Shown: in pieces, positions 41,506-50,005 of the stretch
How the letters are laid out: each line of letters opens with the position of its first letter
How positions within the stretch are numbered: position 1 is the first letter of the stretch
From: CAWGOF01 sp963824225
GTDB lineage: Bacteria; Acidobacteriota; Polarisedimenticolia; Polarisedimenticolales; Polarisedimenticolaceae
Direction: 5' to 3'
DNA: 64,000 bases
NCBI GenBank assembly: GCA_963824225.1
Contig: CAWGOF010000003.1
Location: 496,001-560,000 of the forward strand
Position numbers and translations under genes: made by a program
Notes under the pieces: generated by a model
The model's database searches: none
Told to the model about the DNA's origin: nothing
What the model saw: only the letters and a program-made list of their open reading frames with translations

Positions 41506-41898
41506 TCACGCCGTCCGCGTGCGGCCGAGGATCCAGCCGACCTCGAGGACCTGCAGCGGCACGTAGCCTGCGGCGAGCCCGGCGAGGTACGGCACAACCG
41601 CCCCGTCCCCGGCCACGGCCGCGCCCCACGCGCCGAGCGCCGCGGCCCCGAGGCGGGCCAGAGTCGACGCGCCGAGCGCCACGAAGAAACCGTGAGCCGC
41701 CCGGCCGTGCGACCGCACGAGGCTGACACCGGACACGACCCCCACGATCGCCATCAAGGCGCAACCGGTCAGGGCCCAGCGCAGCGCGACACCGTCGCTC
41801 CGCGGGACGAGCGTCGCGAGCGCGCCCGCGGCGAGCACGGCGAGCCCGAGCGCAGCGAGACCGAACTGGAGCGCCCCGAACCGAGTCCGCGCGCTCAT
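41506..41898 (-). CDS. AtpI-like small membrane protein
   Basis: A 130-residue protein with four hydrophobic segments and an almost charge-free body, placed directly upstream of atpB as AtpI usually is. AtpI proteins help c-ring assembly or Mg uptake. Sequence motifs are weak, so the call rests on topology and position. Its ATG overlaps the stop of the upstream AtpZ-like frame (ATGA). Confidence 0.6.
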   Translation of the reverse strand: MSARTRFGALQFGLAALGLAVLAAGALATLVPRSDGVALRWALTGCALMAIVGVVSGVSLVRSHGRAAHGFFVALGASTLARLGAAALGAWGAAVAGDGAVVPYLAGLAAGYVPLQVLEVGWILGRTRTA

Positions 41899-42104
41899 CG
41901 GTCGTTCCGTCCTCGCAGCCCGGGGATGACCCGGCGATAGAAACCGTAGAATCCGAGCGTGATCCCGAGCAGCGCGCCGAGCACCAGGAGCCAGGGTGCG
42001 GTGTCGAGCCAGCGATCCGCTCGGTAGCCGGCGTACGACAATAGCACAACCGGAACGGCGATTTCGAAGCCCAAACCGACCAGCGCCGTAGGGTTCGACT
42101 GCGT
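41895..42104 (-). CDS. AtpZ/AtpI-like small membrane protein, start codon unclear
   Basis: A short frame ends with TGA at 41895-41897 and reads 'L-V-G-L-G-F-E-I-A-V-P', 'D-R-W-L-D-T-A-P-W-L-L' and 'G-A-L-L-G-I-T-L-G-F', the pattern of AtpZ-type two-segment proteins that precede atpI/atpB. There is no ATG or GTG in this frame: GGGAGGG lies upstream, but the codons after it are CGT GTC ACG CAG. A TTG at 42074 would cut into the first segment. Either an unusual start or an indel is present. Coordinates begin at the ACG codon as a best guess. Confidence 0.5.
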   Translation of the reverse strand, partial: TQSNPTALVGLGFEIAVPVVLLSYAGYRADRWLDTAPWLLVLGALLGITLGFYGFYRRVIPGLRGRNDR

Positions 42105-42231
42105 GACACGCCCTCCCGGAAACCTACTCTACCAAGCCGGCGCGAGTGCCGCGTCACCGTCGTCCCCTTGCTCGCTGGCCGGGCGCTCGGGTAGGCTGCG
42201 GCGCTCGCGCGCGAAACGTAGGGAGGGGCGG

Positions 42232-43524
42232 ATGGTTCCGTTCGACGGTCCGGCGATCGCCGGGATCCCGATCGAGTTCTTCCTGTTCGGCTTGACGCTA
42301 TTGGGCGTCGCGCTGTTCCACCACCATACGCTGCGCGTCGCGCTCACGGGTCTCGCGGCGATCGTCCTGTACAAGCTCGTGTTCACCGGGTTCAAGACCG
42401 GCCCCGGCCTGTTCGGGCTCGTCTCGCACCTCGAGCACGAGTGGGTCATCCTGGCCAACCTGTTCGGCCTGCTGATGGGCTTCGCTTTGCTCTCGCGGCA
42501 CTTCGAGGACAGCCAGCTCCCGGCGGCGCTCCCGCGCTTTTTGCCCGACGACTGGAAGGGCGCGTTCCTGCTGCTGGTGATGGTCGCCGTGCTGTCGAGC
42601 TTCCTCGACAACATCGCCGCCGCGCTGATCGGCGGCGCGATGGCCAGCACGGTGTTCCGGGGCAAGGTGCACATCGGCTACCTGGCGGCGATCGTCGCGG
42701 CGTCGAACGCCGGGGGCTCGGGCTCGGTGGTCGGCGACACGACCACGACCATGATGTGGATCGCCGGCGTCAGCCCGCTCGCCGTGCTCCACGCGTTCAT
42801 CGCCGCCGCGGTCGCGGTCGTGGTCTTCGGCATCCCCGCGGCGCTGCAGCAGGATCGCCACTCGCCGATCACCAAGGACGCGCCAGCCGACCTGCGCCTC
42901 GACTGGCCGCGCGTCGGGATCGTGGCGCTGATCCTGCTCACGGCGATCGCGGCCAACGTGATCGTCAACGTCGAATTCCCGCAGATCTCCGACCGGTTCC
43001 CGTTCATCGGCGCCGCGGTGTGGCTCGCGCTGCTCGTCGGGGCGCTCGTGCGGCGTCCCGCGTGGGACGTGCTGCCCGAGACGCTCAAGGGCTCGATCTT
43101 CCTCCTGTCGCTCGTCGTCTGCGCGTCCCTGATGCCGGTCGAGAAGCTCCCCGCAGCAGCGTGGACCACGGCCTTCGGCCTCGGCTTTCTGTCGGCCGTG
43201 TTCGACAACATCCCGCTGACCGCCCTGGCGCTCAAGCAGGGCGGCTACGACTGGGGCATGCTGGCCTACACGGTCGGGTTCGGCGGCTCGATGATCTGGT
43301 TCGGCTCGTCGGCCGGCGTCGCGCTGACGAACATGTACCCCGAGGGCAAGTCGGCCTGGCAGTGGCTCAAGAACGGCTGGCACGTCGCCGTGGCCTACGT
43401 GATCGGGTTCTTCGTCCTGCTCGCGGTCATGGGCTGGCAGCCCAGCGAAACGCGGCAAACGGCGACCGAGCATGCGGCGAGCGCGAGCCACGCCGAGTCT
43501 ACGGTCGAGGCCCCGAAGAAGTAG
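42232..43524 (+). CDS. Ion transporter (IT) superfamily membrane protein, NhaD/ArsB-like
   Basis: A 430-residue protein with about 11 membrane segments. It has two matching motif regions, 'S-F-L-D-N-I-A-A-A-L' and 'V-F-D-N-I-P-L-T-A-L', with 'S-N-A-G-G-S-G-S-V-V-G-D', typical of the IT superfamily (Na+/H+ antiporters NhaD, arsenite and citrate transporters). A cation/proton antiporter is the most likely role; the substrate cannot be fixed. ATG at 42232 follows GGGAGGGGCGG. Its 3' end overlaps nuoM by 26 bases, on opposite strands. Confidence 0.8.
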   Translation: MVPFDGPAIAGIPIEFFLFGLTLLGVALFHHHTLRVALTGLAAIVLYKLVFTGFKTGPGLFGLVSHLEHEWVILANLFGLLMGFALLSRHFEDSQLPAALPRFLPDDWKGAFLLLVMVAVLSSFLDNIAAALIGGAMASTVFRGKVHIGYLAAIVAASNAGGSGSVVGDTTTTMMWIAGVSPLAVLHAFIAAAVAVVVFGIPAALQQDRHSPITKDAPADLRLDWPRVGIVALILLTAIAANVIVNVEFPQISDRFPFIGAAVWLALLVGALVRRPAWDVLPETLKGSIFLLSLVVCASLMPVEKLPAAAWTTAFGLGFLSAVFDNIPLTALALKQGGYDWGMLAYTVGFGGSMIWFGSSAGVALTNMYPEGKSAWQWLKNGWHVAVAYVIGFFVLLAVMGWQPSETRQTATEHAASASHAESTVEAPKK

Positions 43525-45112
43525 CGAGCGTGACCGCCGGCCGCGCCGCGGGTGCGCGCGCCATCTCGGGGCGCGTCTCCGGGTACTCGTAGCGCCGCTC
43601 GACCTGCTGGACGAGCCGATCGACCGGCTCTTCGAGAATGTCGAAGAACGGCTTCGGGTACAACCCGATCCAGAACGCGAGAGCCACGAGCGGGACGAGC
43701 GTGAGGATCTCCCGCACGCTCAGATCGGTCAGCTTGCGGTTCTCCTCGCGGTCGAGCCGGCCGAACATCGTGCGCTGGTACAGCCAGAGCATGTACACCG
43801 CGCCGAGGATCACGGTGGTCAGGGCGAGAATCGCCCACCACTTGCTCGGCAGCTGGAACGCCCCGACGAAGATCGCGAACTCGCCGACGAATCCGTTCCC
43901 GGGCAGCAGCGGCAGGCCGATCGACGACAGGGTCATCAGCAGGAAGAACACGGCGAACACGGGCATGACCTTCCACAGCCCGCCGTAGTCGTCGAGGCGC
44001 CGCGTGTGACGGCGCTCGTACACGATGCCGATGAGCAGGAACAGCGCGCCCGTCGAGATGCCGTGATTCAGCATCTGCAGCACGCCACCCGTGATCCCCT
44101 GGTGGTTCAGGGCGAAGATCCCGACCATCGTCAGCCCGAGGTGGCTCACCGAGGAGTAGGCCACGAGCTTCTTCCAATCGCTCTGCATCAGCGCGACCAT
44201 CGCCCCGTAGATCACGCCGACGAGCGCGAGGCCCAGGGCCCACGGCAGGAAGTGGCGCGTGGCCTCGGGCAGGATCGGCAGGCTGAACCGCAGGAACCCG
44301 TAGGTCCCCATCTTCAGCAGGACGCCAGCCAGGATCACCGAGCCCGCGGTCGGGGCCTCGACGTGCGCGTCGGGGAGCCAGGTGTGGAACGGGAACATCG
44401 GCACCTTGATCGCGAAGCCGACGAAGAACGCGAGCCAGATCCAGTACTGCAGGTCGAACCAGCCGATCCACGAGCCCATCGCCTGGAGCAGGCGCACGTC
44501 GAACGTATACGTGCCGGTCGTGCTGCCGTGGAACAGGTAGAGCGCCAGAATCCCCAGCAGCAGCACCAGCGAGCCGAGCAGCGTGTACAGGAAGAACTTG
44601 ACCGCGGCGTAGATCCGGCGCGGGCCGCCCCACACGCCGATCAGGAAGTACATCGGGACGAGCATGACTTCCCAGAAGATGTAGAACAGGAACACGTCGA
44701 GGCTGACGAACACGCCGATCATCCCGGTCTGCAGGACCAACAGGGCCGCGTAGTACTCGCGCACGCGCTGCTCGACCGCGGTCCACGAGGACAGGATCGC
44801 CAGGAATCCGAGGAGCGTGGTCAGCAGCACGAGCAGCATCGAGATGCCGTCGACGCCGACGATGTAGCGGACGCCGAGCGACGGGATCCAGTCCGTCTCG
44901 TGGACGAACCGGAAGCCGAACCGATCGCGGGGTGCTGTGGCCCAGCCGAGCCACAACGGCAGGCTGAGCACGAAACCGGCCCCGGCGACGAGCGTCGCGA
45001 AGCGCGCGGCGAGCGCCTTCTGCTCGGCGCGGAACAGAACGAGGAGCGCGATCGCGCCGCCGAGCGGGAGGTACGTGACGACGTTGAGGAGTTGCTCGCC
45101 GAACGGGTTCAT
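43499..45112 (-). CDS. nuoM: NADH-quinone oxidoreductase subunit M
   Basis: A 537-residue proton-pumping subunit of complex I with about 14 membrane helices. Conserved residues include the Glu in 'F-Y-I-F-W-E-V-M-L-V-P-M' and the Lys in 'F-A-I-K-V-P-M-F-P-F-H-T-W-L-P-D-A-H'. No other nuo gene is beside it, so this subunit is dispersed or belongs to a split operon. The ATG at 45112 is at a normal start ('M-N-P-F-G-E'). The last 26 bases overlap the antiporter gene. Confidence 0.93.
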   Translation of the reverse strand: MNPFGEQLLNVVTYLPLGGAIALLVLFRAEQKALAARFATLVAGAGFVLSLPLWLGWATAPRDRFGFRFVHETDWIPSLGVRYIVGVDGISMLLVLLTTLLGFLAILSSWTAVEQRVREYYAALLVLQTGMIGVFVSLDVFLFYIFWEVMLVPMYFLIGVWGGPRRIYAAVKFFLYTLLGSLVLLLGILALYLFHGSTTGTYTFDVRLLQAMGSWIGWFDLQYWIWLAFFVGFAIKVPMFPFHTWLPDAHVEAPTAGSVILAGVLLKMGTYGFLRFSLPILPEATRHFLPWALGLALVGVIYGAMVALMQSDWKKLVAYSSVSHLGLTMVGIFALNHQGITGGVLQMLNHGISTGALFLLIGIVYERRHTRRLDDYGGLWKVMPVFAVFFLLMTLSSIGLPLLPGNGFVGEFAIFVGAFQLPSKWWAILALTTVILGAVYMLWLYQRTMFGRLDREENRKLTDLSVREILTLVPLVALAFWIGLYPKPFFDILEEPVDRLVQQVERRYEYPETRPEMARAPAARPAVTLATSSGPRP

Positions 45113-45156
45113 GGACGGCGCATTCTAGCAAGAAGCGCCCGACACTCGGTGCGGAT

Positions 45157-46452
45157 CTATCGCCCTTGGCGGTCGCTCGGCCGCGCGGTCGGTGCGGGCT
45201 CGACGACGAGCCGGACCGCCGTGGGCCGCCGGTCGACGCGGTACGCCCGGTCCCCGGCGATCAGCTGGCCCGTCGATTCGGAGCGGACGTAGCCCCGTCC
45301 GGGAAACCGCGCTTCGAGCGCGCGCACGAGCGCGTACTCGAAATCCGCGGCTCCCCCCTCGTCGGCGAACCGGACGTCCCAGCGCGTGATGCCGCGCTCG
45401 GGCGCTCCGGGTGCGGGCGGCTCGAGCCGCTCGACCCGATCCCCGACCCACCCGGCCGCGGCTTGGAGCCCGAGGTCGTCCTTGCCGGTCGATCCGGCGA
45501 CGAGGACGAAGATCGCGTGCGCGCCGAGCGTGTCCGCATCGGCAACCGCGAAGCCGTCGGGCGGCGCCGCGGCCGTGGGCACGTTCGTGCTCGGCGGCCC
45601 CGGGCGCTCTCCGCGCAGCAGCTCGGCCGTCGTCCGACGGCGTGCCGCGGCCTTCACGACCTCGGGAAACCCTCCGCGGCGGAAGGCGGCCGCGCCGGCA
45701 TCGAACCCGTCCTCGTACACGATGCGCACGAGCTCGCGCTCCGTCTCTGCGAGAGCGTCGAGGCCCGGCGGAACGAGCCGTCCGTCGAGAACCCCACGCG
45801 GGTCGACGCCTCCCGAGACCGCGGCGTCGGCAAGGCCGATCCCCCCGAACAGGTAGCGCAGCGCGAGCAGGTTGGCCTCGGCCTCGGCCCACGCGGCGCG
45901 GGCCAGGGTTTCGTCGGTCGTCTGGGCGAGCCAGTCGGCCGGCGACCGCTCGAGCTGCCGCACGTGCACGAGCATGTGTCCGACGACCGGCTCGTCCGGC
46001 CGCACGCCCGTCGACATCAGAACCGTGGCCCGATCTCCGGCGCCCGGGGCGAAGTCCTCGGCGCTGAGGCACACGGGATCGACGAGCAAGCGGTTCCCCT
46101 GGGGATCGAAGCCGATCCCGTCGAGGTCGGCTGCGAGAACCGCGTACACGCGCTCGGGCGACTCAGGAGACCCGAGCCCGAGATCGACCCACGCCCGGCC
46201 TCGCGCGCGCAGCCGCTCGCGCGAGACCGCGTTGAGCGCCCGGATCTCCGCCGCTGCTCGACGCAGCTCCGCCGATGCGCGGACGGCGAGGGGCGGGCGG
46301 TCGAACGGCTCGCCGTGGATCTCGGTCACCCGGTCGGCGATCTTGCGCACGGCGCCCAGGAGCTGCAGATCGGCGCCGCGCACGGCGGGAGGAGTCTCGC
46401 GCTGCGGATCGACCGGCTGCAGCAGCGCGAGAGCGAGCGCCAGAGACCTCAC
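45157..46452 (-). CDS. Exported protein resembling a metallopeptidase with a lost catalytic Glu
   Basis: A 431-residue protein with a short signal-like N-terminus. A site 'V-G-H-M-L-V-H-V-R-Q-L' has the spacing of an HExxH zinc site, but the Glu is Met; a downstream 'A-E-A-E-A-N-L-L-A-L-R-Y' supplies the third-ligand-like Glu region. This suggests a former gluzincin that may no longer cleave. The C-terminal half has no clear motif. The GTG start overlaps the stop of the DUF192 gene (GTGA). It is the last gene of a three-gene lipoprotein unit. Confidence 0.6.
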   Translation of the reverse strand: MRSLALALALLQPVDPQRETPPAVRGADLQLLGAVRKIADRVTEIHGEPFDRPPLAVRASAELRRAAAEIRALNAVSRERLRARGRAWVDLGLGSPESPERVYAVLAADLDGIGFDPQGNRLLVDPVCLSAEDFAPGAGDRATVLMSTGVRPDEPVVGHMLVHVRQLERSPADWLAQTTDETLARAAWAEAEANLLALRYLFGGIGLADAAVSGGVDPRGVLDGRLVPPGLDALAETERELVRIVYEDGFDAGAAAFRRGGFPEVVKAAARRRTTAELLRGERPGPPSTNVPTAAAPPDGFAVADADTLGAHAIFVLVAGSTGKDDLGLQAAAGWVGDRVERLEPPAPGAPERGITRWDVRFADEGGAADFEYALVRALEARFPGRGYVRSESTGQLIAGDRAYRVDRRPTAVRLVVEPAPTARPSDRQGR

Positions 46453-46922
46453 GGCGCCGGCGGCTCGCGGACGGCCGACGGCTCGGGAACGACCTGGACG
46501 GTGTCGCCGATCCGCAGCCCTTCCCGGCGGGCCGTGCCGGCGGCGACCTCGAGGACGTTGCGCGCGAGCCGCTGCGGCTCGTAGTTCGGGCACGGCCCCG
46601 TCTCCGCGCACGGGGGAAGCGAGTGGCCGATCTCGACCACGCGCGAGGACTCGTCGAGCCAGATGATGTCGAGCGCCACGCGGCAGTTCTTCATCCAGAA
46701 CGGGCGGCGACCGGTCTCGCCGTACACGAACAGCATGCCCGCGTCCGACGGAACGTGCTCGCGGAACATGTACCCCCGGCGCTGGCTCTCCCGGTCGGCG
46801 GCGATCTCCAGGCGGAACTCCGCTCCGGAGGGGAAGATCGCGACCGGACGCGGAGCCGCGACCGCGCACCCGGCGCCCGCCAGACCGAGGACGCACAGGG
46901 CCGCGGCGCGGAGCGGGATCAC
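46449..46922 (-). CDS. DUF192 lipoprotein
   Basis: A 157-residue protein with a lipobox 'L-A-G-A-G-C-A' near residue 19 and a DUF192 domain marked by 'R-R-G-Y-M-F-R-E', 'G-M-L-F-V-Y-G', 'F-W-M-K-N-C' and 'L-D-I-I-W-L-D'. The family is of unknown function, often exported. A GTG start overlaps the upstream stop (GTGA) and its stop overlaps the next start, so the three genes are translated together. Confidence 0.85.
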   Translation of the reverse strand: MIPLRAAALCVLGLAGAGCAVAAPRPVAIFPSGAEFRLEIAADRESQRRGYMFREHVPSDAGMLFVYGETGRRPFWMKNCRVALDIIWLDESSRVVEIGHSLPPCAETGPCPNYEPQRLARNVLEVAAGTARREGLRIGDTVQVVPEPSAVREPPAP

Positions 46923-47482
46923 GGCAGCGTCACGGACGGCCGGCTCACGAACGAACGGTCCTCGATGAACAGGTCCTGCGCCTCGCCTTCGCCTCCGGGC
47001 TGACCGTCGGCGCCGAGACAGCCCAGGACGTACCCGCCGCCGGACTTGAGCTTGTACAGGAGCGGCCGGCCCCACGGATCGTTGGGCGCACGAACGTCGT
47101 CGAGGGACTTGGGCCAGGATCCTCGGCGGCGGTAGTTGTACACCGCGCGCGCGGCGCGGATCATCGTGTCGCGTACGCGGCGCTCGGGATACGTCTCGAC
47201 CGCCTCGGTCAGACCGCGATACAGCGTGAGATCCTCGCGCGCCTTCCCGGCGACCTCGGTCTCCGGATACTTCGCGACGATCGACTCGAGCTCGCGCACC
47301 GCGTCCTCGATCTCGTCGCTCTCGACGTGCGCCTGCGCTCGCTCGTACGCTCGAGCGGCCGCCGCGTCGTGCGTGCATCCGGACGACGAGCACAGCGCGA
47401 GCACGAGAACCGGCGCGCCGACGCGCAGAGCTCCGTTGACTTGCTCGCGCGCTCGTCCGATAATCCGCTCGCTTCTCCGCAC
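46919..47482 (-). CDS. Exported TPR/pseudopilin-like protein
   Basis: A 187-residue protein with a signal or lipoprotein-type N-terminus ending near 'S-S-S-G-C-T', TPR-like helices ('A-V-R-E-L-E-S-I-V-A-K-Y-P') and a C-terminal part with 'G-S-W-P-K-S-L-D-D-V', 'N-D-P-W-G-R-P-L-L-Y' and 'L-G-A-D-G-Q-P-G-G', the calcium-loop region of type II secretion GspG pseudopilins. There is no prepilin cleavage motif, so it borrows the fold but is not a pilin. The GTG at 47482 has AGGTG upstream. It is the first gene of the three-gene unit. Confidence 0.65.
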   Translation of the reverse strand: MRRSERIIGRAREQVNGALRVGAPVLVLALCSSSGCTHDAAAARAYERAQAHVESDEIEDAVRELESIVAKYPETEVAGKAREDLTLYRGLTEAVETYPERRVRDTMIRAARAVYNYRRRGSWPKSLDDVRAPNDPWGRPLLYKLKSGGGYVLGCLGADGQPGGEGEAQDLFIEDRSFVSRPSVTLP

Positions 47483-47546
47483 GGTTGCACCTGAACTTCG
47501 ATCGCGCGTCGCCCGGCTCGCCGGGCGCGTGTCGAATTTATAGAGG

Positions 47547-48845
47547 ATGCTGCGTCCGAGAGCAAACGAGATCCCGGACCTCGTGCGAAGCCTCGGGAGT
47601 CCGGATGCGGCGCATGCCGATGCGGCGCGGGCGCGCCTCGCGGTCCTCGGCGGCCGCGCGGTCGAGGATCTCGTCCTCGCGCTCGAAGGCCGTGATCGAT
47701 GTATCCGCGAGCGCGTGATGCCGCTCCTCGCGCTGATCCGCGATCCGCGGGGCCGCGCACCGCTGATCGCCACGCTGCTCGACGCCGAGCCGGCGATGCG
47801 CGCGCTGGCGGCCGAATGTCTCGCGCGGTTCCCGGCGCCGGACGTCGTCCTGGCGCTCGAGCGCACGCTGCTGCGCGACGCGCACGAGTCGGTGCGCGTG
47901 GCCGCGGTGCGCGCGCTCGTCGAGCACTGCTCGGCGGGCCGGGACGACGCGATGCGCCGTCCGCTCGAGCTGCTGCTCGATCCGTCCGAGGGGCGGTCGA
48001 TGCGCGTCGCCGCATTCCGGCTGGTGCGCACCCTGCCCGCGGCGCAGCGCCCGAGCCTCCTGGCCCGACTCGGCGAGGACACGGACGCGGAGATACGGCG
48101 GCTGGCCCGGGCGTTCGACAGCGAGCCCAGCCCGACGCCGTGCGCGCTCGACGAACTCGCGTCGCCGGACTACGCGCGCTGGAACGCCGCGGTGCTACAG
48201 CTCGGCAGCGGTGGCGCGGTGATCGTCTCGGCGCTCGTGGGCGAGATCTGCCGGCGCGGGGACCCGGAGTTCGCGACCCGGGCCGGGATGGTGCTCAAGG
48301 CGCTCGGCCGGCGCCACGCACTGTCGATCGCCGACGCGCTCGATCGGGTCGCCGACGCGATCGCGCTCCACGTGCTCGTCGACGTCATCGGCACGATCGG
48401 CGAGCCGGCGCTCGTGTACCGCCTGAAGGACGTGCTCGACCGGCTGGGACGAGACCCGGCGGACGGTGCGATCCGGCGCGTGCGCGCGAGGTCGCACCTC
48501 GAGCTCGCACGCATCGGAAGCCGCGTGGCGATCCAGGATCTGCGCGCGGCGCTGGGCGACGTGGGATTCCCCCTCGATCTCGAGCTGTTGTCGGCGGTCG
48601 AGCTCGTGGGAACGCGCGACGAGATCCCGGTGCTGCTCGCGGCATTTCTCCGCGAGGAGCCGTTCGTCGCCGAGCGCGTGGCCCACACCGTGCGGACGAT
48701 CATGAAGCGCGAGCGGATCCGGCGCGACGACCGGACGCTCCAGCGTCTCGGCACCGGAATGCGCGGTGCGCTCGACCGCATCCTCCCGCGGCCGGCGACG
48801 AGAGTCCGGCGCCTGCGGCCGTCGATTCTCGCGCGGGACGCCTAG
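47547..48845 (+). CDS. HEAT-repeat protein
   Basis: A 432-residue, almost entirely helical protein of HEAT-like pairs ('A-V-R-A-L-V-E-H-C', 'A-L-V-Y-R-L-K-D-V-L', 'I-A-I-Q-D-L-R-A-A-L'-type units). Such proteins are binding platforms. No catalytic motif, signal peptide or membrane segment. It is divergent from the TPR/pilin-like gene, 64 bases between starts, so they share a promoter region. Confidence 0.75.
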   Translation: MLRPRANEIPDLVRSLGSPDAAHADAARARLAVLGGRAVEDLVLALEGRDRCIRERVMPLLALIRDPRGRAPLIATLLDAEPAMRALAAECLARFPAPDVVLALERTLLRDAHESVRVAAVRALVEHCSAGRDDAMRRPLELLLDPSEGRSMRVAAFRLVRTLPAAQRPSLLARLGEDTDAEIRRLARAFDSEPSPTPCALDELASPDYARWNAAVLQLGSGGAVIVSALVGEICRRGDPEFATRAGMVLKALGRRHALSIADALDRVADAIALHVLVDVIGTIGEPALVYRLKDVLDRLGRDPADGAIRRVRARSHLELARIGSRVAIQDLRAALGDVGFPLDLELLSAVELVGTRDEIPVLLAAFLREEPFVAERVAHTVRTIMKRERIRRDDRTLQRLGTGMRGALDRILPRPATRVRRLRPSILARDA

Positions 48846-48857
48846 GCCCGGCGATGC

Positions 48858-48863
48858 TATAGT
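48858..48863 (+). promoter_or_regulatory. Candidate -10 element (TATAGT) of secG
   Basis: TATAGT follows the HEAT gene stop by 12 bases and precedes secG by 42 bases. No clear -35 hexamer is seen. The AT-rich hexamer is unusual in this sequence. Confidence 0.35.
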
Positions 48864-48905
48864 CCGCGCTTCGCTCTCGCGGCTCGAGCCGCCCGAGGTC
48901 CGGCC

Positions 48906-49262
48906 ATGTGGGTCATCCTGCTGACGATCGTGCACATCATCGTGGCGGTGATCCTGATCGGAGTGGTGCTGCTCCAGACCGGCAAGCGCGCCGACCTCGC
49001 GGGCGCGTTCGGGGGCGGCGGAAGCCAAACGGTGTTCGGCACCCGGGGCGCGGCCACGCTGCTGTCGAAGATCACGACCGGCGCGGCGATCGCGTTCATG
49101 CTCACGTCTCTCGGTCTGTCGCTGATGGCGTCGCGCTCGACCGGCACGTCCGGCGGCTCGGTGCTGCCCGACGAGCCGGCGGCCTCGACCGCTCCCGCGC
49201 CGTCGCCGTCGACCGCGCCGGTTGCACCGCCGAGCGCGCCTCCGACTCCGGCCTCACCCTGA
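48906..49262 (+). CDS. secG: Preprotein translocase subunit SecG
   Basis: A 118-residue SecG. It has two membrane segments (about 2-22 and 58-76) with 'L-I-G-V-V-L-L-Q' and 'F-G-G-G-G-S-Q-T-V-F-G', the family hallmarks, then a Ser/Pro/Ala-rich tail. It assists SecYE in protein export. A tRNA-Leu follows, as is common next to secG. Confidence 0.93.
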   Translation: MWVILLTIVHIIVAVILIGVVLLQTGKRADLAGAFGGGGSQTVFGTRGAATLLSKITTGAAIAFMLTSLGLSLMASRSTGTSGGSVLPDEPAASTAPAPSPSTAPVAPPSAPPTPASP

Positions 49263-49280
49263 GCCGGTGCGGCGATCGTC

Positions 49281-49309
49281 TCGACGCTCCCCGCGCGCTT
49301 CGTTATAAT
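49281..49309 (+). promoter_or_regulatory. Promoter of tRNA-Leu (TCGACG-17-TATAAT)
   Basis: TATAAT at 49304-49309 is a consensus -10. TCGACG at 49281-49286 matches four of six bases of the -35 and is 17 bases upstream. The tRNA starts 27 bases after the -10. Confidence 0.75.
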
Positions 49310-49335
49310 CCGGCTCCCCCGAGCGGATCGGTCCT

Positions 49336-49422
49336 GCCGAAGTGGTGGAATTGGTAGACACACCATCTTGAGGGGGTGGCGCCCGTCAGGGTGTGCGGGT
49401 TCGAATCCCGCCTTCGGCACCA
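49336..49422 (+). tRNA. tRNA-Leu (anticodon GAG)
   Basis: 87 nt with encoded CCA. Acceptor GCCGAAG/CTTCGGC, anticodon stem CCATC/GGTGG with loop TTGAGGG (anticodon GAG), a long variable arm and T loop GGTTCGAATCC. It reads CUC/CUU. It lies 73 bases after secG with its own promoter. Confidence 0.95.
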
Positions 49423-49433
49423 GGACCGCGAAG

Positions 49434-49922
49434 TTACCAGTCCTCGTACCGCGTCCCATCGAGCGCCGTCCCGCGCGACAGGCTGTACACGTCGTACACG
49501 TTCTCTCCGCCCCACGACCTCGAATCCCAGTCGTCCTGGTAGGAGCGTAGACCCCACCGGGCTTCGCCGGTGAACGGATCGACGGGGATGCGCGCCAGGA
49601 ACTTCATCGTCCGGCGCTCGGGGGACTGCGGATCGCCGATCTCGACGCCCTCGGCCAGCTCGTCGAGCGTCCGCGGATAGCCCAGCTGCTCGACGTCCTT
49701 CTGCTGGATCTGCCCCTCGTCCGAGTACTTCTTGTACTGGTCGATGGCCACGCGCATCGTTCGCAACGACGTATGGAGCCGGGCCTCGTCGCGGCGCTTC
49801 TGTGTCCAGCGCTGGAGCGGGAGCGCCACGCTGGCCAGGACCGCGAGGACGGATAGCACCACGAGCAGCTCGATGTAGGTGAGCCCTCGCGCTTCTCGTC
49901 GCCCTGGGCCTCGCGCGTGCAC
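49434..49922 (-). CDS. Type II secretion-type pseudopilin (GspG-like)
   Basis: A 162-residue protein with a prepilin peptidase site 'R-G-L-T-Y-I-E-L-L' (cleavage after Gly, Glu at +5), a hydrophobic helix and a C-terminal 'I-P-V-D-P-F-T-G-E' with the Ca-loop-like region near the end. It should be a minor or major pseudopilin. No other secretion genes are beside it, so it is an orphan. It is convergent with tRNA-Leu and divergent from the acs gene. Confidence 0.85.
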   Translation of the reverse strand: MHARGPGRREARGLTYIELLVVLSVLAVLASVALPLQRWTQKRRDEARLHTSLRTMRVAIDQYKKYSDEGQIQQKDVEQLGYPRTLDELAEGVEIGDPQSPERRTMKFLARIPVDPFTGEARWGLRSYQDDWDSRSWGGENVYDVYSLSRGTALDGTRYEDW

Positions 49923-50005
49923 GGTCGTTCGCTCCGGATCCAGGTACGAGGCGTCCCGCCGCCCCGTCTAGTGCGCTGGTAGCATACGGCCGTGGGGGAC
50001 GACCG

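Noticed and set aside
41480..42157. Long minus-strand frame covering the AtpI region
   Set aside because: It is out of frame with the membrane proteins, Arg/Ser-rich and without motifs; a typical shadow frame of GC-rich DNA.
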